A DNA stretch of 5,775 nt from Eubacteriales bacterium (GTDB lineage Bacteria; Bacillota; Clostridia; Peptostreptococcales; Anaerovoracaceae), in assembly GCA_029098205.1 (NCBI GenBank), contig JAQXNW010000097.1, positions 1 through 5,775 of the forward strand, read 5' to 3'. The notes beneath the pieces are model-generated. The model did no database searches. It was not told where the DNA came from and worked only from the letters and a program-made list of their open reading frames with translations. Below, piece by piece: positions 1 to 5,775 of this stretch; within the stretch, counting starts at the first letter, position 1; the number at the start of each line of letters is the position of its first letter. The translations under genes and the position numbers were made by a program.

Positions 1-116
1 CGGCTGTCTGGACTTCCTGCCACCGCAACCGGGAGCGCCCGAAGCTCCGGATGATCAAGAAGCTCTACGGAAGCGAAGAAACTGTTCATATCGCAATGTA
101 AAATCACCCGGTCCAT
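1..116 (-). CDS. dinB: Y-family DNA polymerase (DNA polymerase IV, DinB), N-terminal fragment cut by window edge
   Basis: Reading the minus strand from the ATG at 116, the 38 visible codons begin MDRVILHCDMNSFFASVE and continue with HPELRALPVAVAG. This is the first palm motif of Y-family translesion polymerases: D9 corresponds to the first metal-binding aspartate (D8 in E. coli DinB), F14 to the steric-gate aromatic that excludes ribonucleotides, and the PELR..PVAV stretch is the usual following strand. Such enzymes copy past damaged bases at stalled forks. The start is supported by an AAGGAG ribosome binding site at 125-130 with an 8-base spacer, and by a well-formed promoter further upstream. 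The rest of the gene lies beyond position 1, so the little-finger domain, clamp-binding motif and full length cannot be judged. A UmuC/UvrX-type relative is possible, but DinB fits best. The gene is too short here to stand out as an open frame and is easily missed. No LexA box is obvious upstream. Confidence 0.87.
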   Translation of the reverse strand, partial: MDRVILHCDMNSFFASVELLDHPELRALPVAVAGSPDS

Positions 117-134
117 GAAATAATCTCCTTTTGT

Positions 135-164
135 TTGTCCGAATAATGCTAAACAGAGTATACC
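135..164 (+). promoter_or_regulatory. Possible promoter for the oxidoreductase-MATE operon, overlapping the dinB -10
   Basis: On the plus strand, TTGTCC at 135-140 and TATACC at 159-164 are separated by 18 bases. The -10 shares the self-complementary GTATAC (158-163) with the dinB -10 on the other strand. The predicted start would be near 171, giving a very short leader of about 16 bases that begins at the G-run acting as ribosome binding site. Only four of six -10 bases match, so this is weaker than the dinB promoter, but no better plus-strand candidate is visible in the 70-base gap. Confidence 0.35.
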
Positions 165-185
165 ACAGCGGGGGGAAAGCGACAA
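157..185 (-). promoter_or_regulatory. Predicted sigma-A promoter for dinB (extended -10)
   Basis: On the minus strand there is a TTGTCG -35-like hexamer at 185-180, a 17-base spacer, and TATACT at 162-157 preceded by TGG (TGn extension at 165-163). Predicted transcription start is near 150, leaving a leader of about 34 bases that contains the AAGGAG site. The spacing is ideal and five of six -10 bases match consensus. The -35 overlaps the last bases before the divergent oxidoreductase start codon. Prediction from motif only. Confidence 0.7.
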
Positions 186-186
186 A

Positions 187-1536
187 ATGCGTAAAGATAA
201 CGGAAAGCGCTCCGGCAAACGGGAAGCCGGCCCGGAACGCGCGGATGCGGTCATTATCGGCGGCGGAGCGTCGGGGCTTGCAGCCGCGGTGACATTGGCG
301 GAAACGCTCGCGCTTTCGAAGAAAAGCAGAGAAAGCCGCGGAAGATGTCCTCGGAATATTATCGTCCTTGAAAAGATGGACGAACCGGGGCGGAAAATTC
401 TTGCGTCCGGAAATGGAAGGTGCAATCTTTCGAACCGGGCGTGCCCGGACTGGAAGAACACGGATCATTTTTTCCGTCATATCGGCGTTCTTACAAGAAC
501 CGATGAAGCGGGCCGGATGTATCCGTATTCGGAAGACGCGAAATCGGTCCGGGACGCGCTGGTGCGGAAGCTTCGGATTCTCGGCGTTGAAATCCGAACC
601 TCCTCGCAGGTAGAGAGCATTTCCCAAATGGAAGATACGGAATACGGTTTTCGAATCCGATATTCATGGGATTTTTCCCGGGAAAAACATAAGAGAAAAG
701 GAGATGCAGATTCTTCGAAGCCGTCCGGGGCTTCCCGGCGGATTCTGGACACAAAGCTTCTTCTTCTTTCGTCTGGAGGAAAAGCCGGTCCCGCGTTTGG
801 AACTTCGGGAGACGGTGCGATTTTCGCGAGAAGTCTGGGTCATACGGTGACGAGGCTGGTGCCGGCGCTTACGGCGGTGGAAACAAAGGAAGATCTTCAT
901 GCCTGCGCCGGAGCGCGGGCGAAGGTCCGGCTCACCCTTTTGTATAAAGGAATGAAGAAGGGGAGCTGGGACGGAGAATGTCAGTTTACGTCTTATGGAA
1001 TTTCCGGAATTTGTGTCTTTGATCTTTCCCGCGCGCTTGTCATCCCGGAAGGGAAAAAAAGCATGGAGAGAAAAGATATTAAGACCGGACTGGGTGAATA
1101 CCGGGTGCAGATCGATTTTCTTCCGGAGACGGCTGGAATCTTGGACTCGGAAAAACTTCTCCGGAGTCTTTTCGGCGAAAAAGTGGATGAGGTAGATCTT
1201 TCTTCGATCGTAAGAAAGAACCTGGCCGAACATCTTCTCCGGGAGGAAGGCACGCAGGTTTCACCCGGGCGGGCCGCGGAAATCCTGAAAACGTTTTCCG
1301 TCACTCCGAAGAATCTTAAGGGATGGGAAAAAGCCCAGGTGACCCGGGGCGGCGTTCTGCTCAGCGAGGTGAATCCGGATACGGGCTCTTCGAAATTTGT
1401 GCCGGGCCTTTATTTTTCCGGTGAGATTTTGGATTATGACGGACCCTGCGGCGGATTTAATCTGAATCACGCCTGGCAGAGCGGAATTCGGGCTGGGCGT
1501 GCGATGGCAGATGTTCTTTTGAAAATGGATGACTAG
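187..1536 (+). CDS. NAD(P)/FAD-dependent oxidoreductase, HI0933/BaiN-like family
   Basis: A predicted cytosolic flavoprotein of 449 residues. The Rossmann FAD-binding motif is GGGASG at residues 25-30. It is followed by PGRKILASGNGRCNLSN (67-83), the hallmark of the HI0933 family, then SGGKAGPAFGTSGDG (196-210), FTSYGISG (267-274), VTRGGV (385-390) and a C-terminal FAD-contacting block with LYFSGEILDYDG and GGFNLNHAWQSG (408-433). Some relatives are called BaiN, or aminoacetone oxidase-like, but the true substrate is unknown and a bile-acid role should not be assumed. The ATG at 187 is the only usable start before the FAD motif: the next in-frame Met is residue 64, and a stop lies at 121-123. 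It leaves a basic extension of about 20 residues before the first strand. A G-run (170-175) 11 bases upstream is the likely ribosome binding site. Compared with family members as I remember them, the loop before IIVLEK is longer and the stretch between NLSN and FFRHIGV is shorter. It is followed after three bases by the MATE gene. Confidence 0.9.
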   Translation: MRKDNGKRSGKREAGPERADAVIIGGGASGLAAAVTLAETLALSKKSRESRGRCPRNIIVLEKMDEPGRKILASGNGRCNLSNRACPDWKNTDHFFRHIGVLTRTDEAGRMYPYSEDAKSVRDALVRKLRILGVEIRTSSQVESISQMEDTEYGFRIRYSWDFSREKHKRKGDADSSKPSGASRRILDTKLLLLSSGGKAGPAFGTSGDGAIFARSLGHTVTRLVPALTAVETKEDLHACAGARAKVRLTLLYKGMKKGSWDGECQFTSYGISGICVFDLSRALVIPEGKKSMERKDIKTGLGEYRVQIDFLPETAGILDSEKLLRSLFGEKVDEVDLSSIVRKNLAEHLLREEGTQVSPGRAAEILKTFSVTPKNLKGWEKAQVTRGGVLLSEVNPDTGSSKFVPGLYFSGEILDYDGPCGGFNLNHAWQSGIRAGRAMADVLLKMDD

Positions 1537-1539
1537 AAT

Positions 1540-2937
1540 ATGGAACTTACAGAGCTAATACAGGAAAAAGATCCGGGACTTGGCAGAAAAATCGAGGCAG
1601 CGTGGAAGCTCAGCGTTCCGACAATGATTTCTCAGTTTTCTTCTTTGGCGATGCAGTATATCGATGCCGCTATGGTCGGATCGCTTGGCGCGGCTGCCTC
1701 GGCTTCCATCGGCATCGTTTCGGCGAGTATGTGGCTTGTGGAAGGCCTGGTGTTCGCGGCAGTCTTCGGTTTTTCCGTACAGATCGCCTATGAACTCGGC
1801 GCGACCAGAAAAGATGAAGCGAAACGAATCTTCCGGCAGGGAATCTTTGTAAATGCAGTCTGGGGGCTTCTGCTTCTTCTGGCCGGCGTTCTGATCAGCG
1901 CTCACCTTCCGGTATGGCTTGGCGCGGAGAAAGATGTTATTCCGGGCGCTGCATCGTATTTTCGAATTTACTGCTTTTCTCTTCCGTTTGTCTGCCTTCA
2001 CAGGCTCTCTGCAGCCTCTCTTCAGGCGGCAGGAAAGATGCGCATTACGGCTGTTTTCGAGTCGCTGATGTGCCTGTTCGACGTTTTCTATAATATGCTT
2101 CTGATTTTTCCTTCCGGATACAAGAGTATTCTGGGACTGAAGCTATATATTCCGGGAGCGGGGTTTGGCGTTTCGGGCGCGGCTCTGGGAACGGCCTTGG
2201 CGGAAGTTACAGTCATGATCGTCTTGGTCGTTATTTCCCTCCGGTTTACAGAGGAGCTTCGGTATGACCGGTCGATCAAGGCTCCGCTGACAAAGGGAGT
2301 TCTCCGGAAAGCATTTCAGATCGGGGGTCCTTATGCATTGGAACGCACGGTCATCAGCGGCGCGCAGATTACAGTGACGAAGATCATCGCTCCGCTTGGA
2401 ACGGTTTCAGTCGCGGCGAATTCGTTTGCGGTTACCGCAGAAGGAGTCTGCTATATGCCCGGGTACGGAATGGCAGCGGCCGCGTCTCCTCTGGTCGGAC
2501 AAAGTCTGGGAGCCGGAAAGAAAAAATTGGCAAGAAGCTTCGCCTGGATTGCGGTGATTCTGGGCATGATTATTATGGGCGCCTTCGCATTTGTAATGTA
2601 TTTCGCCTGCCCATATGTCTTCGCGTTCTTTACGCCGGTTCAGGAGGTCCGTAATCTGGGAATCCGCGCTCTTCGCACAGTGCTTCCGATCGAACCGCTC
2701 TTCGGGGCTTCCATCGTAACGACGGGCGCGCTCCGCGGCGCAGGAGATACGCTTGTTCCAAGCATTCTTTCACTGGTCAGCATATGGGGCGTTCGGATTA
2801 CGCTTTGTCTGATTCTGGTGGGAAGGACAGGAATTCTTGGCGCATGGACTGCAATGGCGGCTGAGTTAACATTCCGAGGGGCGATTTTTCTTCTCCGCCT
2901 AAAATTCGGGCATTGGGAAAATAAAATGAACATATAA
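1540..2937 (+). CDS. MATE family efflux transporter
   Basis: An integral membrane protein of 465 residues, the usual MATE length, with about twelve hydrophobic segments arranged as two repeats (roughly residues 20-235 and 255-455). Visible family signatures are PTMISQF and DAAMVGSLG (27-50) in the first helices, ASLQAAGKMR (159-168) closing the first half, PLVGQSLGAGKKKLA (317-331), and GALRGAGDTLVPS (396-408), the counterpart in the second half. MATE proteins export cationic drugs, dyes or metabolites in exchange for Na+ or H+. The substrate and coupling ion cannot be read from this sequence. The start ATG lies three bases after the stop codon of the oxidoreductase gene and has only a weak GGA 10 bases upstream, which suggests translational coupling and shared transcription. 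The protein ends in a short polar tail just before a strong hairpin terminator. No frameshift or truncation is seen. Confidence 0.93.
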   Translation: MELTELIQEKDPGLGRKIEAAWKLSVPTMISQFSSLAMQYIDAAMVGSLGAAASASIGIVSASMWLVEGLVFAAVFGFSVQIAYELGATRKDEAKRIFRQGIFVNAVWGLLLLLAGVLISAHLPVWLGAEKDVIPGAASYFRIYCFSLPFVCLHRLSAASLQAAGKMRITAVFESLMCLFDVFYNMLLIFPSGYKSILGLKLYIPGAGFGVSGAALGTALAEVTVMIVLVVISLRFTEELRYDRSIKAPLTKGVLRKAFQIGGPYALERTVISGAQITVTKIIAPLGTVSVAANSFAVTAEGVCYMPGYGMAAAASPLVGQSLGAGKKKLARSFAWIAVILGMIIMGAFAFVMYFACPYVFAFFTPVQEVRNLGIRALRTVLPIEPLFGASIVTTGALRGAGDTLVPSILSLVSIWGVRITLCLILVGRTGILGAWTAMAAELTFRGAIFLLRLKFGHWENKMNI

Positions 2938-2940
2938 GAA

Positions 2941-2992
2941 CAAAGGAAGGGCGCCGGCGCGGGAATGCCGGAGAGCCCTTCTTTTTCCTTTG
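2941..2992. terminator. Rho-independent terminator after the MATE gene, probably bidirectional
   Basis: Stem GAAGGGC (2946-2952) pairs with GCCCTTC (2975-2981). Inside it CCGGC (2954-2958) pairs with GCCGG (2967-2971) around an eight-base loop. The plus-strand tail is T-rich (TTCTTTTTCCTTT, 2979-2991). An outer alternative pairs CAAAGGAA (2941-2948) with TTCCTTTG (2985-2992). It lies 3 bases after the MATE stop codon. Read on the minus strand, the same stem is preceded by an A-run and followed by a looser T-rich stretch (CTTTGTTCTTAT), so it can also serve gpmI, which converges on it and has no better terminator of its own. Confidence 0.85.
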
Positions 2993-2999
2993 TCTGTAA

Positions 3000-3040
3000 C
3001 GGAAAACTTCCGCTGCCCGCAGCAGAAAATTTTCGAAAAT
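3000..3040. repeat. Small inverted repeats between the terminator and the gpmI stop
   Basis: Three short palindromic elements sit in the convergent gap: CGGAA/TTCCG around AAC (3000-3012), GCTG/CAGC around CCCG (3012-3023), and the perfect 12-base palindrome ATTTTCGAAAAT (3029-3040), which overlaps GAAAATTTTC (3025-3034). They could form weak hairpins at the end of the gpmI transcript, but none has a GC-rich stem followed by a T-run, so I do not call a second terminator. Function unknown, and chance is possible. Confidence 0.3.
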
Positions 3041-3049
3041 GCGGATCTG

Positions 3050-4597
3050 CTATTCTTCGATTAAAACGTCTCCATCCATTTCTTCCGGAACCGGGATACC
3101 CAAAAGTGTCAGGAACGTCGGCGCGATGTCAGCGAGTTTTCCTCTTTCCTTCAGCTTCTTCGGATGATTCGAAATATGAATCAGCGGAACCGGGTTCAAG
3201 GAATGAGAGGTTACTGTATTTCCGTCCGCGTCCAGCATGACGTCGGCATTTCCGTGATCGGCGGTCAGAAGGATCTGGCCGTCTTTTTCCAGAATCGCCT
3301 TTGCGATCTGGGGAACGCATCGATCCAGCGTTTCGATTGCCTTGACTGCGGCGGACATAATGCCGGTATGGCCGACCATGTCTGCGTTCGCGAAGTTCAG
3401 GATAACAGCGTCGAACTTATCCTGCTGAATCTGCTCGATCACCTTCTCCGTGATAATGTCCGCGCTCATTTCCGGCTGAAGATCGTACGTCGCGACTTTC
3501 GGCGATGGAACCAGGATCCGGTCCTCTCCCGGGTTCGGCTCCTCTACGCCGCCGTTAAAGAAAAACGTGACATGCGCGTATTTTTCAGTCTCCGCGATTC
3601 GAAGCTGCCGGAGTCCCTGATTCGCTAAAACCTCTCCCAGTGTGTTTTTATAATGGATGGGCGGGTACGCGACTTCCACATTCGGCATGGAGTGGTCGTA
3701 TTCGGTCATGCATACATAGCAGAGATCCTTGATTTCCTTCTTCCGTGCGAATCCGCTGAAGGAAGGATCGACAAAGGCTCTTGTGATCTGTCTGGCCCGG
3801 TCCGGGCGGAAATTGAACATGATCATCGAGTCTCCGTCCTCAACCCTGCCGCAGGGAGCGGCTTCGTCCGGAACTTCGGAAAGAACGGTTGGTACGACAA
3901 ATTCATCGTTCTCGTCATTGCCGTATGCGGCTTCCATCGCCTGTTTCCAGTTTTCTGCTTTTCGCCCTTCTCCCAGCGTCATCGCGTCATATGCAAGCTC
4001 GATCCGGTTCCAGCGGCTGTCTCTGTCCATCGCGTAGTAACGTCCGGAAATGGTCGCAATGCGGCCGATGCCGGCGGATGAAAGCTTATCAGAAAGCATC
4101 GAAAGATATTTTTCCGCGCAGCGGGGAGGTACGTCCCTTCCGTCCAGGAAGCAGTGCACTGCCAACTTCTCCACATGGCGGCTCTTCGCAAGATCGATCA
4201 AAGCGAACAGGTGAGAGAGCTCGCTGTGCACACCGCCGTCGGAGAGAAGTCCGATCAGATGAAGTGTCGAATGATTGGAAAGGACATGATCCATGGCCTT
4301 GTTCAGTGCTTCGTTTTTGAAAAATGTTTTTTCTTCAATCGCTTTTGTGATGAGAGTCAGGCTCTGATATACAATTCTTCCACAGCCGATGTTGAGATGA
4401 CCCACCTCAGAATTTCCCATCTGCCCGTCCGGAAGACCGACGGGGCGTCCGGACGCTTCCAGAGTGCTATTGGGATATGTATTGAAAATACGGTCGAGAT
4501 TCGGCGTATCTGCCTGCCGGATCGCATTTCCATAGGTGTTCGGGTTAAGACCGAATCCGTCCATAATCAGAATCATGGAAGGCTTTTTCGTAGACAT
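3050..4597 (-). CDS. gpmI: 2,3-bisphosphoglycerate-independent phosphoglycerate mutase
   Basis: A complete cytosolic enzyme of 515 residues that interconverts 3-phosphoglycerate and 2-phosphoglycerate in glycolysis and gluconeogenesis, using two Mn2+ ions and a phosphoserine intermediate. Counted against the Geobacillus stearothermophilus enzyme, all key residues are present: D13 in MDGFG, nucleophile S63 in GNSEVGHLNIG, D406 and H410 in NADMVGH, D447 and H448 in TADHGN, and H465 in TSHS. Substrate-side residues are H124 (GGVHS), R154/D155 (DGRDVPP), R186 and R192, R264/R267 (FRPDRARQ) and K339. The phosphatase-fold halves flank the inserted phosphotransferase domain (about 83-300). The start at 4597 has an AAGGA ribosome binding site (4604-4608) with a 6-base spacer. 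The gene stands alone: both neighbours point differently, and no gapA, pgk, tpiA or eno lies next to it in the window. It probably has its own promoter and a structured leader. Confidence 0.98.
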   Translation of the reverse strand: MSTKKPSMILIMDGFGLNPNTYGNAIRQADTPNLDRIFNTYPNSTLEASGRPVGLPDGQMGNSEVGHLNIGCGRIVYQSLTLITKAIEEKTFFKNEALNKAMDHVLSNHSTLHLIGLLSDGGVHSELSHLFALIDLAKSRHVEKLAVHCFLDGRDVPPRCAEKYLSMLSDKLSSAGIGRIATISGRYYAMDRDSRWNRIELAYDAMTLGEGRKAENWKQAMEAAYGNDENDEFVVPTVLSEVPDEAAPCGRVEDGDSMIMFNFRPDRARQITRAFVDPSFSGFARKKEIKDLCYVCMTEYDHSMPNVEVAYPPIHYKNTLGEVLANQGLRQLRIAETEKYAHVTFFFNGGVEEPNPGEDRILVPSPKVATYDLQPEMSADIITEKVIEQIQQDKFDAVILNFANADMVGHTGIMSAAVKAIETLDRCVPQIAKAILEKDGQILLTADHGNADVMLDADGNTVTSHSLNPVPLIHISNHPKKLKERGKLADIAPTFLTLLGIPVPEEMDGDVLIEE

Positions 4598-4618
4598 GCG
4601 TTTTCCTTCTTTCTATCT

Positions 4619-4652
4619 GCCGCTCTGCCCGCTGCCTGGGAAGGCAGGCGGC
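4619..4652 (-). promoter_or_regulatory. Hairpin in the gpmI 5' leader just upstream of the ribosome binding site
   Basis: In the predicted gpmI transcript, CTGCC (4647-4643) pairs with GGCAG (4636-4632) around a six-base loop, directly stacked inside GCCGC (4652-4648) pairing with GCGGC (4623-4619), with an eight-base bulge on one side. An alternative pairs the outer GCC with the nearer GGC across a 2x2 internal loop. The stem ends 10 bases before the AAGGA site. No T-run follows on either strand, so it is not a terminator. It may stabilise the mRNA or affect translation. No known riboswitch class is recognised. Confidence 0.4.
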
Positions 4653-4684
4653 TTAATTCCGCATCGCATTAGATTCCACAGAAA

Positions 4685-4714
4685 ATAATACCATAGAAAA
4701 CGCTGCAGCATGAA
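4685..4714 (-). promoter_or_regulatory. Predicted extended -10 promoter for gpmI
   Basis: On the minus strand, TATGG (4695-4691) runs directly into TATTAT (4690-4685), forming a TGn extended -10. A weak -35-like TTCATG (4714-4709) lies 18 bases upstream. The predicted start near 4678 gives a leader of about 80 bases that holds the hairpin at 4619-4652. The poor -35 is compatible with extended -10 promoters, which depend less on it. Confidence 0.6.
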
Positions 4715-4760
4715 AGTTTTTCCGTCTCCCGTTTCCTTCATCCGCCGAAAAAACGCCGGC

Positions 4761-4771
4761 TATGGTATAAT
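4761..4771 (+). promoter_or_regulatory. Predicted extended -10 promoter for addA
   Basis: TATGG (4761-4765) is followed by a perfect TATAAT (4766-4771), forming an ideal extended -10. No convincing -35 hexamer is seen at 16-18 bases upstream. The predicted start near 4778 is about 40 bases before the preferred addA start and 19 before the alternative one. It lies back to back with the gpmI promoter, whose -10 has the same TATGG lead-in. Confidence 0.7.
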
Positions 4772-4817
4772 ATCGGGGAAACAGGCTATACAGAGAATGA
4801 AGGAGCAGAGTACAGCG

Positions 4818-5775
4818 ATGGCATGGACAAAGCAGCAGGAACAGGCGATCAATGAGCGCGGAAAGAGCATTCTCGTGTCTGCCGCGGCAGGATCCGGGAA
4901 AACCGCCGTCATGGTCGAACGGATTATCCGGATGATTCTGGACGGAAGCGCATCGCTGGACGAGATGCTGATCGTGACATTTACGAATGCCGCGGCGCAG
5001 GAGATGAAGGAGAAAATCCGAAAAGCGCTTCGGAAGCAGTCAAAAGAGGATCCGAAGATGCGAAGGCAGCTGGAGCTTCTCCCACAGGCCGGGATCAGCA
5101 CCTTTCACAGCTTTGCGCTCTCTGTCATCCGGCAGAATTTTTACCTTATCGGAATGGAGCCAGCATTTCAGATTGCGGATGAAAGCCGGATCGCCCTTAT
5201 GATCGAGGATGCGTTCGATGAGCTTTTCGATTCGGAATACGAGAAAGGGGACAGGGACTTCCTTCGCTTTCTCGACTGGTACAGCACTGAGAAAACCGAT
5301 GAGGGCGCGCGGGATGTGCTGAAAGAGATCTATCGGAAAATCGAAGCGCTTCCGGATCCGTTCGGGACTCTGGAAAAAGCGGTTAACGATCTTTCCGAAG
5401 CGGACTCTTTTTCGGATCTGTCCTCATCGGATCAGATTTTCGAAGAGATCGGGAAAGAGACCGCCGAAATACAAGATGACCTCCAGGCATTGCACTCGCT
5501 TCTTTCCGGAGCGGGATGTCCGGAGCTTGCTTCGCTTTATACGCTTCTTCTTTCGCAGACGGCAAAAATGGCCGAAAACGCTTCCCGCAAGGATATTTCC
5601 GGCGTCCAGAAGTATCTGGAGGCAGCGAAGTTTCCGAGGATGGCCGCGAAGAAAGCGGAGAAGGAAGCGTACGCGGGAGTGAAGGAACGTGCGGTAATCC
5701 TTCGGGATGACGCGAAAGAGCAGATGAAAGCGCTGGAAAATGAGTATTTTTTTAAGCCTGAGGAAGAGCTTTTCT
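4818..5775 (+). CDS. addA: ATP-dependent helicase/nuclease subunit A (AddA), N-terminal part, cut by window edge
   Basis: About 319 codons of an expected roughly 1,200-residue protein are visible, open to the window end. AddA is the UvrD-like helicase plus nuclease subunit of AddAB, which resects double-strand breaks for RecA-dependent repair in Gram-positive bacteria. Counted from the ATG at 4818, the Q-motif is WTKQQEQAI (3-11), Walker A is SAAAGSGKT (21-29) with K28, motif Ia is IVTFTNAAAQEMKEKI (52-67), and ISTFHSFALSVIRQNF (93-108) is the next helicase motif, followed by FQIADE (117-122). The later part is the charged, variable 1B region. Helicase motifs II-VI and the C-terminal nuclease lie outside. 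Start choice: 4818 gives the family-like MAWTKQQ and has AAGGAG at 4800-4805, although the 12-base spacer is long. The ATG at 4797 would add seven residues but has no clear ribosome binding site. addB is not directly upstream, where it usually lies. Confidence 0.94.
   Translation, partial: MAWTKQQEQAINERGKSILVSAAAGSGKTAVMVERIIRMILDGSASLDEMLIVTFTNAAAQEMKEKIRKALRKQSKEDPKMRRQLELLPQAGISTFHSFALSVIRQNFYLIGMEPAFQIADESRIALMIEDAFDELFDSEYEKGDRDFLRFLDWYSTEKTDEGARDVLKEIYRKIEALPDPFGTLEKAVNDLSEADSFSDLSSSDQIFEEIGKETAEIQDDLQALHSLLSGAGCPELASLYTLLLSQTAKMAENASRKDISGVQKYLEAAKFPRMAAKKAEKEAYAGVKERAVILRDDAKEQMKALENEYFFKPEEELF

Noticed and set aside
117..186. Possible LexA/SOS box controlling dinB
   Set aside because: No GAAC-N4-GTTC-like palindrome is present. 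The only palindrome, GTATAC, is explained by the -10 elements.
55..627. 190-codon open frame on the minus strand
   Set aside because: It lies antisense to the oxidoreductase and overlaps the dinB start in a different frame. The Arg/Phe-rich composition has no family signature, and it would run through the dinB promoter.
664..1233. 189-codon open frame on the minus strand
   Set aside because: It is antisense to the well-supported flavoprotein, with low-complexity Arg/Lys/Ser-rich translation and no recognisable motif. It is a shadow caused by codon bias.
187..1536. Calling the flavoprotein baiN with a bile-acid dehydroxylation role
   Set aside because: The family is broad and widespread, and no other bai gene lies in the window. 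The name is often passed on by similarity alone.
3164..4672. Several plus-strand open frames of 100-170 codons opposite gpmI
   Set aside because: All lie antisense to gpmI, whose catalytic residues are all present. Their translations are Cys/Arg-rich and resemble no family. The one reaching 4672 simply runs on into the intergenic gap.
4653..4796. Possible small RNA or short gene in the gpmI-addA gap
   Set aside because: No start codon with a ribosome binding site and open frame, and no hairpin followed by a T-run. The two divergent promoters account for the recognisable signals.
4760..5101. 113-codon Cys/Ile/Ser-rich open frame on the minus strand, looking membrane-like
   Set aside because: It is exactly antisense to the AddA helicase motifs. 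The apparent hydrophobicity arises from the complement of Glu/Lys/Arg codons.

Overview
The window looks like an ordinary chromosomal stretch of a low-to-mid-GC Gram-positive bacterium, most likely a Clostridia member (Lachnospiraceae-like). The evidence is an AddA-type helicase-nuclease N-terminus, a clostridial-style HI0933/BaiN-like flavoprotein, a cofactor-independent phosphoglycerate mutase, purine-rich ribosome binding sites and extended -10 promoters of the TGn-TATAAT type. The genus cannot be settled from this sequence. I see no mobile element, CRISPR array, tRNA or rRNA.

Layout. At the left edge, on the minus strand, is the 5' end of a Y-family DNA polymerase gene (dinB, first 38 codons). 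A 70-bp divergent intergenic region holds a good dinB promoter and a weaker, overlapping plus-strand promoter. On the plus strand follows a tight two-gene unit, an FAD-dependent HI0933/BaiN-like oxidoreductase (187-1536) and a MATE efflux transporter (1540-2937), separated by three bases. A GC-rich hairpin with a T-rich tail (about 2941-2992) ends this unit and probably also serves the convergent gene. That gene is gpmI (3050-4597, minus), complete with all catalytic residues. A 220-bp divergent intergenic region then holds back-to-back extended -10 promoters, one for gpmI (minus) and one for addA (plus), and a hairpin in the gpmI leader. The right edge is the first quarter of addA (about 319 codons visible).

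How the genes relate. dinB (translesion synthesis) and addA (double-strand-break end processing) are both DNA-repair genes, gpmI is glycolytic, and the oxidoreductase/MATE pair is a plausible operon of unknown substrate. Nothing ties all five into one system. The points worth a second look are small: addA without addB directly upstream, face-to-face overlapping -10 elements in the dinB/oxidoreductase promoter region, a shared extended -10 style, a structured gpmI leader, a stand-alone gpmI, and the altered N-terminal third of the flavoprotein. I found no convincing previously undescribed system.
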